A stretch of DNA of 64,000 nucleotides from CAYVTM01 sp964454645. GTDB lineage: Bacteria; Bacteroidota; Bacteroidia; Sphingobacteriales; Sphingobacteriaceae. Below the pieces are notes generated by a model, which saw nothing but the letters and a program-made list of their open reading frames with translations, was not told where the DNA came from and made no database searches. Position 1 is the first letter of the stretch; each line of letters starts with the position of its first letter. Location of the stretch: assembly GCA_964454645.1 (NCBI GenBank), contig CAYVTM010000001.1:248001-312000 (forward strand), given 5' to 3'. Both the position numbers and the translations under genes were made by a program. Shown here piece after piece: positions 1-7,384 of the stretch.

Positions 1-324
1 ACAGAGTTTGCAATCGACACAGTTAAATTTTGTGAGACCCTGAATAAAGATAAGAGATGGGATATTTCTAGACAATTATTAAGATCGGGGACTTCAATTG
101 CGGCAAATTCGAGAGAGTCTCAGAACGCAGAAAGTGTTCGGGATTTTATTCATAAATTAAAGATTGCTGCCAAGGAAGCGAATGAAACAGAATTTTGGAT
201 TGAATTGATAGAAGCCTGTTACGAAAAATATGATGTTGAAGAATTAAAGATAAAAATAGAGGAAGTTTCAAGAATATTAAACGCAATAATAGCTACCACT
301 AAAAAGAAATTAGCTAATTCGTGA
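1..324 (+). CDS. Four-helix-bundle protein (23S rRNA intervening-sequence family), 5' truncated
   Basis: Reading frame 1 is open from the window edge to TGA at 322-324; the start lies outside. The 107 visible residues contain the family hallmarks: a segment reading LLRSGTSIAANSRE followed by FIHKLKIAAKEANETEFWIEL and a C-terminal helix with LNAIIATTKKKL. This family (TIGR02436-like) forms small four-helix bundles, was first named from ORFs inside 23S rRNA intervening sequences, and is scattered in Bacteroidota as orphan genes between unrelated genes. Its cellular role is not settled. A second, broken copy of its 3' end follows directly. The identification rests on motif recall; the missing N-terminus is probably only about 10-15 residues. 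Confidence 0.8.
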   Translation, partial: TEFAIDTVKFCETLNKDKRWDISRQLLRSGTSIAANSRESQNAESVRDFIHKLKIAAKEANETEFWIELIEACYEKYDVEELKIKIEEVSRILNAIIATTKKKLANS

Positions 325-347
325 ATGTGATAATTAACTAATTGAAG

Positions 348-479
348 ATAGAGTTGATAGAAGCTTGTTATGAAAATTATGATGTTGAAGAGTTAGGGAT
401 AAAAATAGAAGAAGTTTCAAGGATTTTAAACGCAATAATAGCCACCACTGAAAAGAAATTAGCCAATGAATTAATGTGA
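348..479 (+). pseudogene. Truncated duplicate of the 3' end of the preceding four-helix-bundle gene
   Basis: This stretch is a diverged direct copy of about 206-335. Translated in its own frame it gives 43 residues beginning IELIEACYENYDVEEL and ending in TTEKKLANELM before TGA. The similarity continues past the stop codon of the first copy into the shared AATGTGATAATTA sequence. There is no start codon and no N-terminal half, so it cannot make the protein. Most differences between the copies are third-position changes (for example GCC/GCT, TGT/TGC-type). This suggests a decayed second family member rather than a fresh duplication. Confidence 0.75.
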
Positions 480-528
480 TAATTAGTTAATTAGCTTATT
501 ATCACATTATCAAATTAAATAAAAAAAG

Positions 529-1185
529 ATGTTAGACAAAACCGGAATCGCTAAGCGAATAGCACAAGAATTAAGAGATGGAATGTATGTAAACCTCGGA
601 ATAGGAATACCCACATTGGTAGCAAACTATATCCCCGAAGGAATTCATGTAGTATTACAATCGGAGAACGGTCTTTTAGGTATGGGACCCTTTCCGTTTG
701 AGGGAGAAGAAGATGCAGATTTGATTAATGCCGGTAAGCAAACAATTACGACGCTTCCGGGCTCAGCAATTTTCGATTCGGCGATGAGTTTTGGTATGAT
801 CCGTTCGCAGAAAGTTGATTTAACGATACTCGGTGCTATGGAAGTTTCCGAGCAGGGGGATATTGCAAATTGGAAAATTCCCGGTAAAATGGTAAAAGGA
901 ATGGGTGGAGCAATGGATCTGGTAGCATCTGCAAAAAATATTATTGTTGCCATGCAGCATGTAAATAAAGCAGGGGAATCGAAGCTCTTGCCGGAATGTA
1001 CCCTTCCCTTAACCGGAGTGAATTGTGTGAAAAAAATTGTTACTGAGTTGGCAGTGTTGGCAGTATTATCCGAAGGTGGATTTAAACTGCTGGAAACCGC
1101 ACCGGGCGTGAGTGTAGAAGATGTAAGGAAAGCTACCGCAGGGAAGCTGGTAGTAGAAGGTGAAATCAAGGAAATGGTATTGTAA
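529..1185 (+). CDS. scoB: 3-oxoacid CoA-transferase subunit B
   Basis: Beta subunit of succinyl-CoA:3-ketoacid CoA transferase, a cytoplasmic enzyme that moves CoA between acyl-CoA and acetoacetate in ketone-body or branched-chain degradation. The 218-residue length is typical for subunit B. The [16 protein letters not shown] start is characteristic, and the SENG motif at residues 45-48 carries the catalytic glutamate (Glu46) that forms the enzyme-CoA thioester. GPFP and the later [19 protein letters not shown] block also match. Subunit A normally lies directly upstream; here the four-helix-bundle gene and its remnant fill the visible 528 bases, so scoA must lie left of the window or elsewhere. 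The GT9 gene follows after about 29 bases. Confidence 0.93.
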   Translation: MLDKTGIAKRIAQELRDGMYVNLGIGIPTLVANYIPEGIHVVLQSENGLLGMGPFPFEGEEDADLINAGKQTITTLPGSAIFDSAMSFGMIRSQKVDLTILGAMEVSEQGDIANWKIPGKMVKGMGGAMDLVASAKNIIVAMQHVNKAGESKLLPECTLPLTGVNCVKKIVTELAVLAVLSEGGFKLLETAPGVSVEDVRKATAGKLVVEGEIKEMVL

Positions 1186-1214
1186 ATTGTATAGGGCGAA
1201 TATACATTGTGGCT

Positions 1215-2360
1215 ATGAACTTAAAGAGTAAGCAGCTAATAGACAGCGTAGTTGGAATGCCGGCGGTTATTATCCACCTTATTTTTGCACGTGTCTTAGG
1301 CTTTCTGTTAAGAAGAAATCATTCCATTGAAAAAGAGCCCCGAATTATTCTTTTCATAAAAATTATGGGGTTGGGAAGTGTCTTCCTTGCTTCCGATGCA
1401 ATACTTGCGATAAAGAAAAAATATCCTGGAGCTAAGCTGGTATTAGTTTGTAAAGATTCTATGGAACCCGGCTTGAAAAGCTTGAATCTATTTGATGAGT
1501 TCTGGGTGGTAAATGATAACAATTTGCTGAAATTGATTGCTCAGTCGTTTGCCATCTTTTTTAAAGCCTGGGGAATAAAACGTTTATGGGTAGTAGATTT
1601 AGAAGTATATTCGAAGCTTACTACTATTTTTTCTTTATGGACCTTCGCTATTAACCGTTTTGGATTTTATTTGAACGAGGCCGCTTTTCGGATGAACCTG
1701 AATACGCATAATATCTACTTTAATCAGTTTTGTCTAGTTGAAGAAAATTATAATAAATTAGCCTTAGAGTTAGGTGCAGTTGTCGATCAACGATTTTACT
1801 TTCCCTCTTTTCCGAATAGAACTCATAATGCAAAGAGTGTGTATGAGTTTGTAGCTATTAATAATACCTGTTCCGAATTGGGACAAGAACGAAAATGCCC
1901 TAATGACTTATTAAAAGGAATTTCTGATTGGATACTGAAGAATACTAGCTACAATATTGCATACTTAGGAGCTCCGTCCGATAAGGATGAAGTTGAATGT
2001 TTTGTTCAAAAGTATTATTCCGGTGAGGAGAAAAGAGTGTTCAATTATGCCGGACATTTTTCGTTTGAAAAATATTATCGATTTTTATATGATTCCTGTA
2101 AAGTGGTTGTGTCGATTGACAGCGCTCCCTTACATATTGCTAAGAAGCTGGGTGTCCCTACACTTTCTATCTGGGGTCCAACGGCTCCTGCTACCCGAAT
2201 TAAAGAAGATGAGTTTAATCAGGCCGTGTATTTAGCTGTGAACTGTTCCCCTTGTGTACATTTTACGGAAGAGCTACCCTGTGGAGGAGATAACTTTTGT
2301 ATGAAAAATATTCAGGTACAACAAATAACAGACTTACTTAACGAAATGAAACTAAATTAA
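1215..2360 (+). CDS. Glycosyltransferase family 9 (heptosyltransferase-like)
   Basis: A 381-residue GT9-type enzyme of the ADP-heptose:LPS heptosyltransferase superfamily, which adds sugars to LPS core at the cytoplasmic face. Evidence: an N-terminal Rossmann segment RIILFIKIMGLGSVFLASDA, then the acceptor-side KYPGAKLVLVCK. The C-terminal donor-binding half contains VVVSIDSAPLHIAKKLGVP and the SIWGPTAPATRI loop. A hydrophobic N-terminal stretch (about residues 12-33) may dock it to the membrane. A GTG at 1209 gives two extra residues; ATG at 1215 is preferred. Only 6 bases separate it from the next gene, so the two are probably cotranscribed. The exact sugar is unknown. Confidence 0.85.
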   Translation: MNLKSKQLIDSVVGMPAVIIHLIFARVLGFLLRRNHSIEKEPRIILFIKIMGLGSVFLASDAILAIKKKYPGAKLVLVCKDSMEPGLKSLNLFDEFWVVNDNNLLKLIAQSFAIFFKAWGIKRLWVVDLEVYSKLTTIFSLWTFAINRFGFYLNEAAFRMNLNTHNIYFNQFCLVEENYNKLALELGAVVDQRFYFPSFPNRTHNAKSVYEFVAINNTCSELGQERKCPNDLLKGISDWILKNTSYNIAYLGAPSDKDEVECFVQKYYSGEEKRVFNYAGHFSFEKYYRFLYDSCKVVVSIDSAPLHIAKKLGVPTLSIWGPTAPATRIKEDEFNQAVYLAVNCSPCVHFTEELPCGGDNFCMKNIQVQQITDLLNEMKLN

Positions 2361-2366
2361 AATTAT

Positions 2367-3695
2367 ATGCTAAGCAAACGGAATAGAAATATTATTACGG
2401 TTTTGATACTGATATTTTCTTTCTCATTGATTATTCATAGATGGCAACAGATATCAATCTTTGATGAAGTTAGTATTGGCAGAAATTGGTACTGGGGAGA
2501 TGGATTCAGTAGTCGTAATGTATATTCTGCGGCAATGCACTTTAAAGATAGTGGATTTGCGGCAACTTCATATCTGCCGGTATTGGGATATGAAAAGAAA
2601 GTAAATGGATTTAAAGGAGAATTTGTCTACACACATTATCCTGCACTCCCTGACATCTTAGGCGGGGTTTACGCTATCGTATTTAATACCTGGGACCCGC
2701 ATACTTTAGCGGTTATTCCGATGTTTCTTTCTTTATGCATGTTTTTTCTCATCTATCGGTTTTTATCGGATCTGATAAAGGATGAGAAGGTCGCATTTGT
2801 CTCAGCTTCGATTCTGATGCTGAGTAATTATTTTATCTGTTGGGCAGATGACATGCATCAGCATGTATATACCGAATTTTTTAAGTGGTTGATGATCTGT
2901 CTGCTGTATCATTATTACGAAAATAAGAGTAGGCCTTTTTATTACATCGTTATCTGTGCTGTTTTATACCTTGCCCAAAGTAACCTCTCTTTTGAGCCCA
3001 TTGTGTTTCTGGCGATTATCGTAGTAGGGTTTTCCTGGATATATACTAAATCAATCTTTAAGAAAGAAGTATTCCTATTACTGGCTATGCCCGTTATAGG
3101 AGTCGGTATTCATTTAGTCCAGAATTATTTTCATTACGGATCCTGGGAAGAAGTGTACTATGATATGTATTATGCATTTCTGAAACGAACGGTAGGAACT
3201 GAAGGGGAGATAAGTGCGGAGTTGGCTTTGGCAGATGTATGGGTCTTTTTTCAAAGAAAATTGCTGGGTATCGGGCATTATTTCCTTATCCCGGCAACGA
3301 TGTTTATTTTTTTGGCATATCTCGCTTTAAAAAAACTAAGAAAAGAGAACCGGAAACTATATCAGATCACAAAGGTATTTTTACTCGCAGGCCTAAGCTG
3401 GAGTTTTGTAATGACTCAACATTCCAACGTGCATATGTTTACAATTAAACACATGGCTGTATTTTACGGTACTGTAATTGGTATCGGTTTATTTGAATAC
3501 AGAAGAATCTTTATGAATTACTGGTATTCAAATAACCTGGGAATGGTATTGCTTAATCTTGTCTTTATATATTATACTTTGATGTTAGCAAGTATTAATC
3601 ACGTGTATTATGTATATTTAAAATATGGTTTTGCATATCCTTATTTTGGTAAGGAGAGTTTCCATTTTCATAAGATCGCAGATTATTTATTTTAA
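2367..3695 (+). CDS. Multi-spanning membrane protein, GT-C-like glycosyltransferase candidate
   Basis: A 442-residue integral membrane protein with about ten hydrophobic segments. The first is at residues 10-25. A long first periplasmic loop follows, with an acidic FDE motif near residues 31-33, aromatic-rich sequence, and a PALPDILGG stretch. That layout (acidic residues in the first extracytoplasmic loop, many later helices) resembles GT-C enzymes, which transfer sugars from polyprenyl-phosphate donors. Similarity is by architecture only; I do not recognise a specific family. It sits between a GT9 and a GtrB/DPM-type GT2 that could make such a donor, which supports the call. The gap to the GT2 gene is 58 bases. 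Confidence 0.6.
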   Translation: MLSKRNRNIITVLILIFSFSLIIHRWQQISIFDEVSIGRNWYWGDGFSSRNVYSAAMHFKDSGFAATSYLPVLGYEKKVNGFKGEFVYTHYPALPDILGGVYAIVFNTWDPHTLAVIPMFLSLCMFFLIYRFLSDLIKDEKVAFVSASILMLSNYFICWADDMHQHVYTEFFKWLMICLLYHYYENKSRPFYYIVICAVLYLAQSNLSFEPIVFLAIIVVGFSWIYTKSIFKKEVFLLLAMPVIGVGIHLVQNYFHYGSWEEVYYDMYYAFLKRTVGTEGEISAELALADVWVFFQRKLLGIGHYFLIPATMFIFLAYLALKKLRKENRKLYQITKVFLLAGLSWSFVMTQHSNVHMFTIKHMAVFYGTVIGIGLFEYRRIFMNYWYSNNLGMVLLNLVFIYYTLMLASINHVYYVYLKYGFAYPYFGKESFHFHKIADYLF

Positions 3696-3753
3696 TTATT
3701 AAAGATAACTACGCTATTTATTCTTTTAATGTTATAAAGAATTTATTAAACAA

Positions 3754-4704
3754 ATGAACTTATCGATCATCATCCCCATATATAACGAAGAAGGTAATAT
3801 CCCTGCACTGATTGAACGGTTGCATACGGTTGTTAAGCAAATGAATGTGCCTTATGAATTTATTTTCGTAAACGACGGAAGTAAAGACCGTTCCATAGAA
3901 CTGATTAAAAAAATTGCAGAACAGGATGCTTCCATTCGTTACATTGATTTCAGCAGAAATTTCGGACATCAGATAGCGGTAACTGCCGGACTTGATCAAT
4001 CCAAAGGCGATCGTGTTGTAATTATCGATGCCGATTTACAGGACCCGCCGGAATTGATTCTTGAAATGAGTAAGAAAATGGATGAGGGTTATGAAGTGGT
4101 ATATGCCAAACGTAAAGCAAGAAAGGGAGAGAGCTGGTTAAAATTATTTACGGCTAAACTTTTCTATCGTATTCTGAAAGCAATCACTTCTGTTAACATA
4201 CCGGTTGATACCGGTGATTTTCGTATCATGGATCGGAAGATCGTAGATGTATTGAAACAAATGCCCGAGCAGAATAAATTTTTACGCGGACAAATTTCCT
4301 GGATCGGGTTTAATCAAACCTTCGTAGAATACGAACGTAACGAACGTAATGCCGGGGAAACAGGATATACTTACAAAAAAATGATTCGTTTTGCCCTCGA
4401 TGGTATTACAGGCTTTTCGAACTTTCCTCTGAAGTTTGCTTCCATCTGCGGATTTATAGTTTCGGGTATTGCTTTTGTCATTATGATGTATGCCTTGTAC
4501 ACACGTTTTATTACAAAAGATTATATAGAAGGATGGACATCCATCATCATCAGCGTTTTATTCTTAGGAGGGATTCAATTGATTTCTATCGGGATCATTG
4601 GTGAGTATATCAGTCGCCTGAGCTCTAATACACGCAAACGTCCTTTGTATATTATTCGTGAATCGAATATCGATGAAAAAACTAAAGACTACGTTCTAAA
4701 GTAA
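3754..4704 (+). CDS. Polyprenyl-phosphate glycosyltransferase, GT2 (GtrB/DPM1 type)
   Basis: A 316-residue GT2 enzyme of the dolichol-phosphate-mannose-synthase/GtrB/ArnC class, which loads a sugar from a nucleotide donor onto polyprenyl phosphate at the cytoplasmic face. It begins with SIIIPIYNEEGNIP and VNDGSKD. The DADLQDPPE motif (the DxD metal site) is near residues 92-100, followed by KRKARKGES and a TGDFRIMD segment. Two C-terminal membrane helices lie at about residues 228-250 and 263-287 (GEYISRL after them). This is the full family architecture. Together with the upstream GT-C-like protein it would form a donor-plus-transferase pair. The last 23 bases overlap the convergent folA gene. 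Confidence 0.9.
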   Translation: MNLSIIIPIYNEEGNIPALIERLHTVVKQMNVPYEFIFVNDGSKDRSIELIKKIAEQDASIRYIDFSRNFGHQIAVTAGLDQSKGDRVVIIDADLQDPPELILEMSKKMDEGYEVVYAKRKARKGESWLKLFTAKLFYRILKAITSVNIPVDTGDFRIMDRKIVDVLKQMPEQNKFLRGQISWIGFNQTFVEYERNERNAGETGYTYKKMIRFALDGITGFSNFPLKFASICGFIVSGIAFVIMMYALYTRFITKDYIEGWTSIIISVLFLGGIQLISIGIIGEYISRLSSNTRKRPLYIIRESNIDEKTKDYVLK

Positions 4705-5173
4705 TGATCGAATAATCGTAAGGGTTTTTTTCGTCTTTACGATAATCTTTCCGATCGGTTTCTTTCCATTCTTCCATGTTTAATTCGGGGAAGAAAGTAT
4801 CGGCATCCGCAATAACAGTATGTACACTCGTTAGGTATATCCTGGAAGTATGTGGCAAAGCCAGTTTATAAATACTCCCTCCGCCTATGATGAATACCTC
4901 CTCATCCTGGGGAGCCAATGCAATTGCCTCTTCCAACGAATGTGCCATTGTACAGCCTTCAATCTTTTTTGAAGCATCAGACGTTATCACAATGAATTTA
5001 CGATTGGATAAAACCTTTCCGATAGAGTCGAAGGTTTTTCTGCCCATAATAAGGGTGTGTCCGCTCGTTTTTTCTTTGAAGAATTTTAAATCGGCGGGTA
5101 AGTGCCATAAAAGTTTATTGTCTTTTCCGATTGCACGGTTCATTGAGCTTGCTACGATAATACTTATTGCCAT
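4682..5173 (-). CDS. folA: Dihydrofolate reductase
   Basis: NADPH-dependent reduction of dihydrofolate to tetrahydrofolate in the cytoplasm. The 163-residue size is normal for a chromosomal type I enzyme. Visible features are the N-terminal SIIVASSMNRAIGKDNKLLWHLPADLKFFK with the substrate-binding acid at Asp28, the cofactor loop LIMGRKTFDSIG, and FIIGGGSIYKLAL near residues 94-106. ThyA, which regenerates dihydrofolate, lies about 4 kb away on the same strand, but five genes and strand changes separate them, so they are not one transcript. The gene is convergent with the GT2 gene and overlaps its 3' end. Confidence 0.95.
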   Translation of the reverse strand: MAISIIVASSMNRAIGKDNKLLWHLPADLKFFKEKTSGHTLIMGRKTFDSIGKVLSNRKFIVITSDASKKIEGCTMAHSLEEAIALAPQDEEVFIIGGGSIYKLALPHTSRIYLTSVHTVIADADTFFPELNMEEWKETDRKDYRKDEKNPYDYSIITLERSL

Positions 5174-5244
5174 AATGCTTCAAATATATTTATACCCATC
5201 CATATTCTTTGATTTTTTTCATATTATTGCAGGAATGCTCTGTC

Positions 5245-5892
5245 ATGAATAAAAATATACAAAAAGAATTAATTGCTTTTCTGAAGAACGGGGAGGGGAA
5301 AAATCTCAAAGGGCTTCAAAAGCTTAAGACCATTTACCGCCCATATATCTGTCCCTTTGATTTGCTGTTGGAGCATATTCCCGATGCTGAGTGTATTTTC
5401 GATTTAGGCTGTGGAGCCGGCTCTTTCTTATCTATATTGGCTCATTTTAAATCTCCTGAAGCTCTGGGGGGAATTGAAATAAAACAGGATTTGATTGATG
5501 CTGCTAAATTACTTCTCGCACAGTACCAAATTCCTGTATCGCTTTCTGTATATAATGGGAATGACATTCCCGAAGAGATTGTTAATTTCAATTATGTTAC
5601 CATGATTGATGTGTTTCATCATATCCCACCGGCCATACAAGAGGCTTTTATCAGTCAGCTTTATACAAAAATGAATGCCGGGAGTGTATTGGTATTTAAG
5701 GATATTGATGCTGCCAGCCCTTTTGTATATTTTAATAAAATGCATGATCTTATTCTTTCGAGCGATATGGGGAACGAGTATTCAGCTTCCCGAATGAAAG
5801 GGTTATTGGAAAAAACGGGCTTTAGCTGCTCGGAAATTTATTACAAGCAAACATTTTGGTATCCCCACTTTTATATCATCGCCAAAAAATAA
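5245..5892 (+). CDS. Class I SAM-dependent methyltransferase
   Basis: A 215-residue protein with a Rossmann methyltransferase core: CIFDLGCGAGSFLSIL is motif I (SAM binding), GGIEIKQDLIDAA supplies the acidic strand-2 region, and VTMIDVFHHIPP is the motif IV-like segment, here close to those of small-molecule or lipid methyltransferases. The substrate cannot be read from sequence. ATG at 5245 is preferred; an upstream ATG at 5209 in the same frame adds twelve residues of unlikely sequence and would place the start almost on the folA start region. It ends one base before the convergent HAD gene, with no room for a separate terminator. Confidence 0.82.
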   Translation: MNKNIQKELIAFLKNGEGKNLKGLQKLKTIYRPYICPFDLLLEHIPDAECIFDLGCGAGSFLSILAHFKSPEALGGIEIKQDLIDAAKLLLAQYQIPVSLSVYNGNDIPEEIVNFNYVTMIDVFHHIPPAIQEAFISQLYTKMNAGSVLVFKDIDAASPFVYFNKMHDLILSSDMGNEYSASRMKGLLEKTGFSCSEIYYKQTFWYPHFYIIAKK

Positions 5893-6507
5893 TTAAGGGT
5901 TTACATAAAGGCTAAAGGTTCCGTCTGCATGAACAAGAAAAGCTTTTTGCGAATGTTGAAATAAGGGTAAATCACTCATCGAATCACTATACGATTCTAT
6001 AATTTCATATTGCCCTTTTCCCAAATATGCATCCAGTCTTTTTATTTTTTCAATCCCTTTACAATTTTCTCCGGAGATTACATGGAACCCATTCTTATAA
6101 AGACTAAGCGTGCCGGTAAGATTTTCGAAAGGAAGCCCTTCCGCTAATGTATGCAAATATGCTTCAGGTGAAGCCGACACACAGTATACAGGTAATTTGG
6201 AGTCTTTCAGTTTATCTAGTAAATGTGTGTTCAGTCTTCCCGGGAATGTAGCATCCCGGAAATCGGCAGCATGTTTACGAAGCTCCTTAGTATTTATGCC
6301 ACAGAGATAAATTAAGAACATATTTTTAAACTGCCGGGTATTGATAAGCTTTACGAGATACAGGCCTAAACCTATGCATTGAATCAGGAACAGGGGAATC
6401 CTCCAGGGTATTTTCAGATAAATATATTTACAGAATGAGATCAGGGAATCGTCCATATAGATGGTTTTATCGAAATCTACAACAATGATTTGTTTTTTAG
6501 AAGACAT
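5893..6507 (-). CDS. HAD-superfamily phosphatase (SerB/IB type) paired with UbiA
   Basis: A 204-residue HAD hydrolase: nucleophile motif VVDFDKTIYMDDS (Asp11, Asp13), motif II around VYCVSASPEAYL, and a motif III/IV region SYSDSMSDLPLFQHS. A helical cap follows motif I, typical of subclass IB (phosphoserine phosphatase-like). Its start overlaps the end of the upstream UbiA gene by 11 bases, which argues for translational coupling. In other bacteria UbiA-type phosphoribosyl transferases are found beside, or fused to, HAD phosphatases that remove the 5-phosphate from polyprenyl-phosphoryl-phosphoribose. That role is inferred from pairing here, not proven by sequence. Confidence 0.8.
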   Translation of the reverse strand: MSSKKQIIVVDFDKTIYMDDSLISFCKYIYLKIPWRIPLFLIQCIGLGLYLVKLINTRQFKNMFLIYLCGINTKELRKHAADFRDATFPGRLNTHLLDKLKDSKLPVYCVSASPEAYLHTLAEGLPFENLTGTLSLYKNGFHVISGENCKGIEKIKRLDAYLGKGQYEIIESYSDSMSDLPLFQHSQKAFLVHADGTFSLYVNP

Positions 6508-7384
6508 AAATACACAATGCTATATAGATAAACCAACCCGCTAAGCTCAGTTGCAATTTCCGGTCGCGATAGATAAGCGTACTCGGATCACCTTCTCCTT
6601 CGTAGGTATTAATTTCTGTCAACTGAATAAATCGGAATAAGCCGAAGCATACAAAAGGTATCGAATACTTCAGGTAGTTATTCCCGAAAATATGTACGGT
6701 ATGTGTATCGATGGTATAAAAAAGGTAGCCGATCAGTGTGATAGCGCTGCATAGCAGGATCAGTTTATCCAGCAGGGCAGGGGTATATTCGGTTAAGGAT
6801 TTACGATGTTTGCCCGAATCGGCTTGCATTACTTTTAATTCACCTTTGCGTTTGATAAAAGCAAGTGTTAATGCCAGGAAGAAAGTTACTAAGAGAATAA
6901 AATCGGACGGTGAGACACCGATAGCCATACAACCTGCTAAAATTCTCAACTCAAATCCCAAGGCAATCGAGAAACAATCGATAATGCTGATATGCTTCAG
7001 GTAATAAGCATAAGCAATATTTAATACGAAGTAACTCAGCAGTATCAATGTTAATTGCAGGTTTTGAATATAAGCAGCCAAAACAACACTGCCAATGAAT
7101 AGAATCAGTAATAAAATTTTCGCATGTAAAGTACGGATAAGCCCGGAAGCTAGCGGTCGTTTAGACTTGATGGGATGTACCCGGTCGGAAGCAATGTCGT
7201 TAAGATCGTTAATGACATATACGATGGATGAGATTAAACAAAAATTAAGGAAAGCAAGCAACCCCAGTGTTACTTTGCCCGGATCGAAAAGATTATTCGA
7301 AAACACAAGCGGAGCCAGAACAAGCAGATTTTTAATCCATTGTTTGACACGTATCAGCTTGAAATAATTATGTATGCTTCTCAT
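6497..7384 (-). CDS. UbiA-family prenyltransferase, decaprenyl-phosphate phosphoribosyltransferase-like
   Basis: A 295-residue membrane enzyme with about eight to nine helices. The first UbiA aspartate motif is NDLNDIASD at residues 59-67, followed by RVHPIKSKRPLASG. The second acidic motif is weaker here. The N-terminal RVKQWIKNLLVLAPLVFS resembles the RPxQWxKN signature of decaprenyl-phosphate phosphoribosyltransferases (mycobacterial Rv3806c type), which use PRPP, rather than menaquinone or heme A prenyltransferases. It overlaps the upstream GT-C-like gene by four bases (ATGA) and the downstream HAD gene by 11. The likely product is polyprenyl-phosphoryl-5-phosphoribose; the identity of the final sugar is inference. 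Confidence 0.83.
   Translation of the reverse strand: MRSIHNYFKLIRVKQWIKNLLVLAPLVFSNNLFDPGKVTLGLLAFLNFCLISSIVYVINDLNDIASDRVHPIKSKRPLASGLIRTLHAKILLLILFIGSVVLAAYIQNLQLTLILLSYFVLNIAYAYYLKHISIIDCFSIALGFELRILAGCMAIGVSPSDFILLVTFFLALTLAFIKRKGELKVMQADSGKHRKSLTEYTPALLDKLILLCSAITLIGYLFYTIDTHTVHIFGNNYLKYSIPFVCFGLFRFIQLTEINTYEGEGDPSTLIYRDRKLQLSLAGWFIYIALCIYVF

Noticed and set aside
645..1169. Long open frame on the minus strand opposite scoB
   Set aside because: It lies wholly within scoB and has no family features; serine- and proline-rich as antisense frames of such genes often are.
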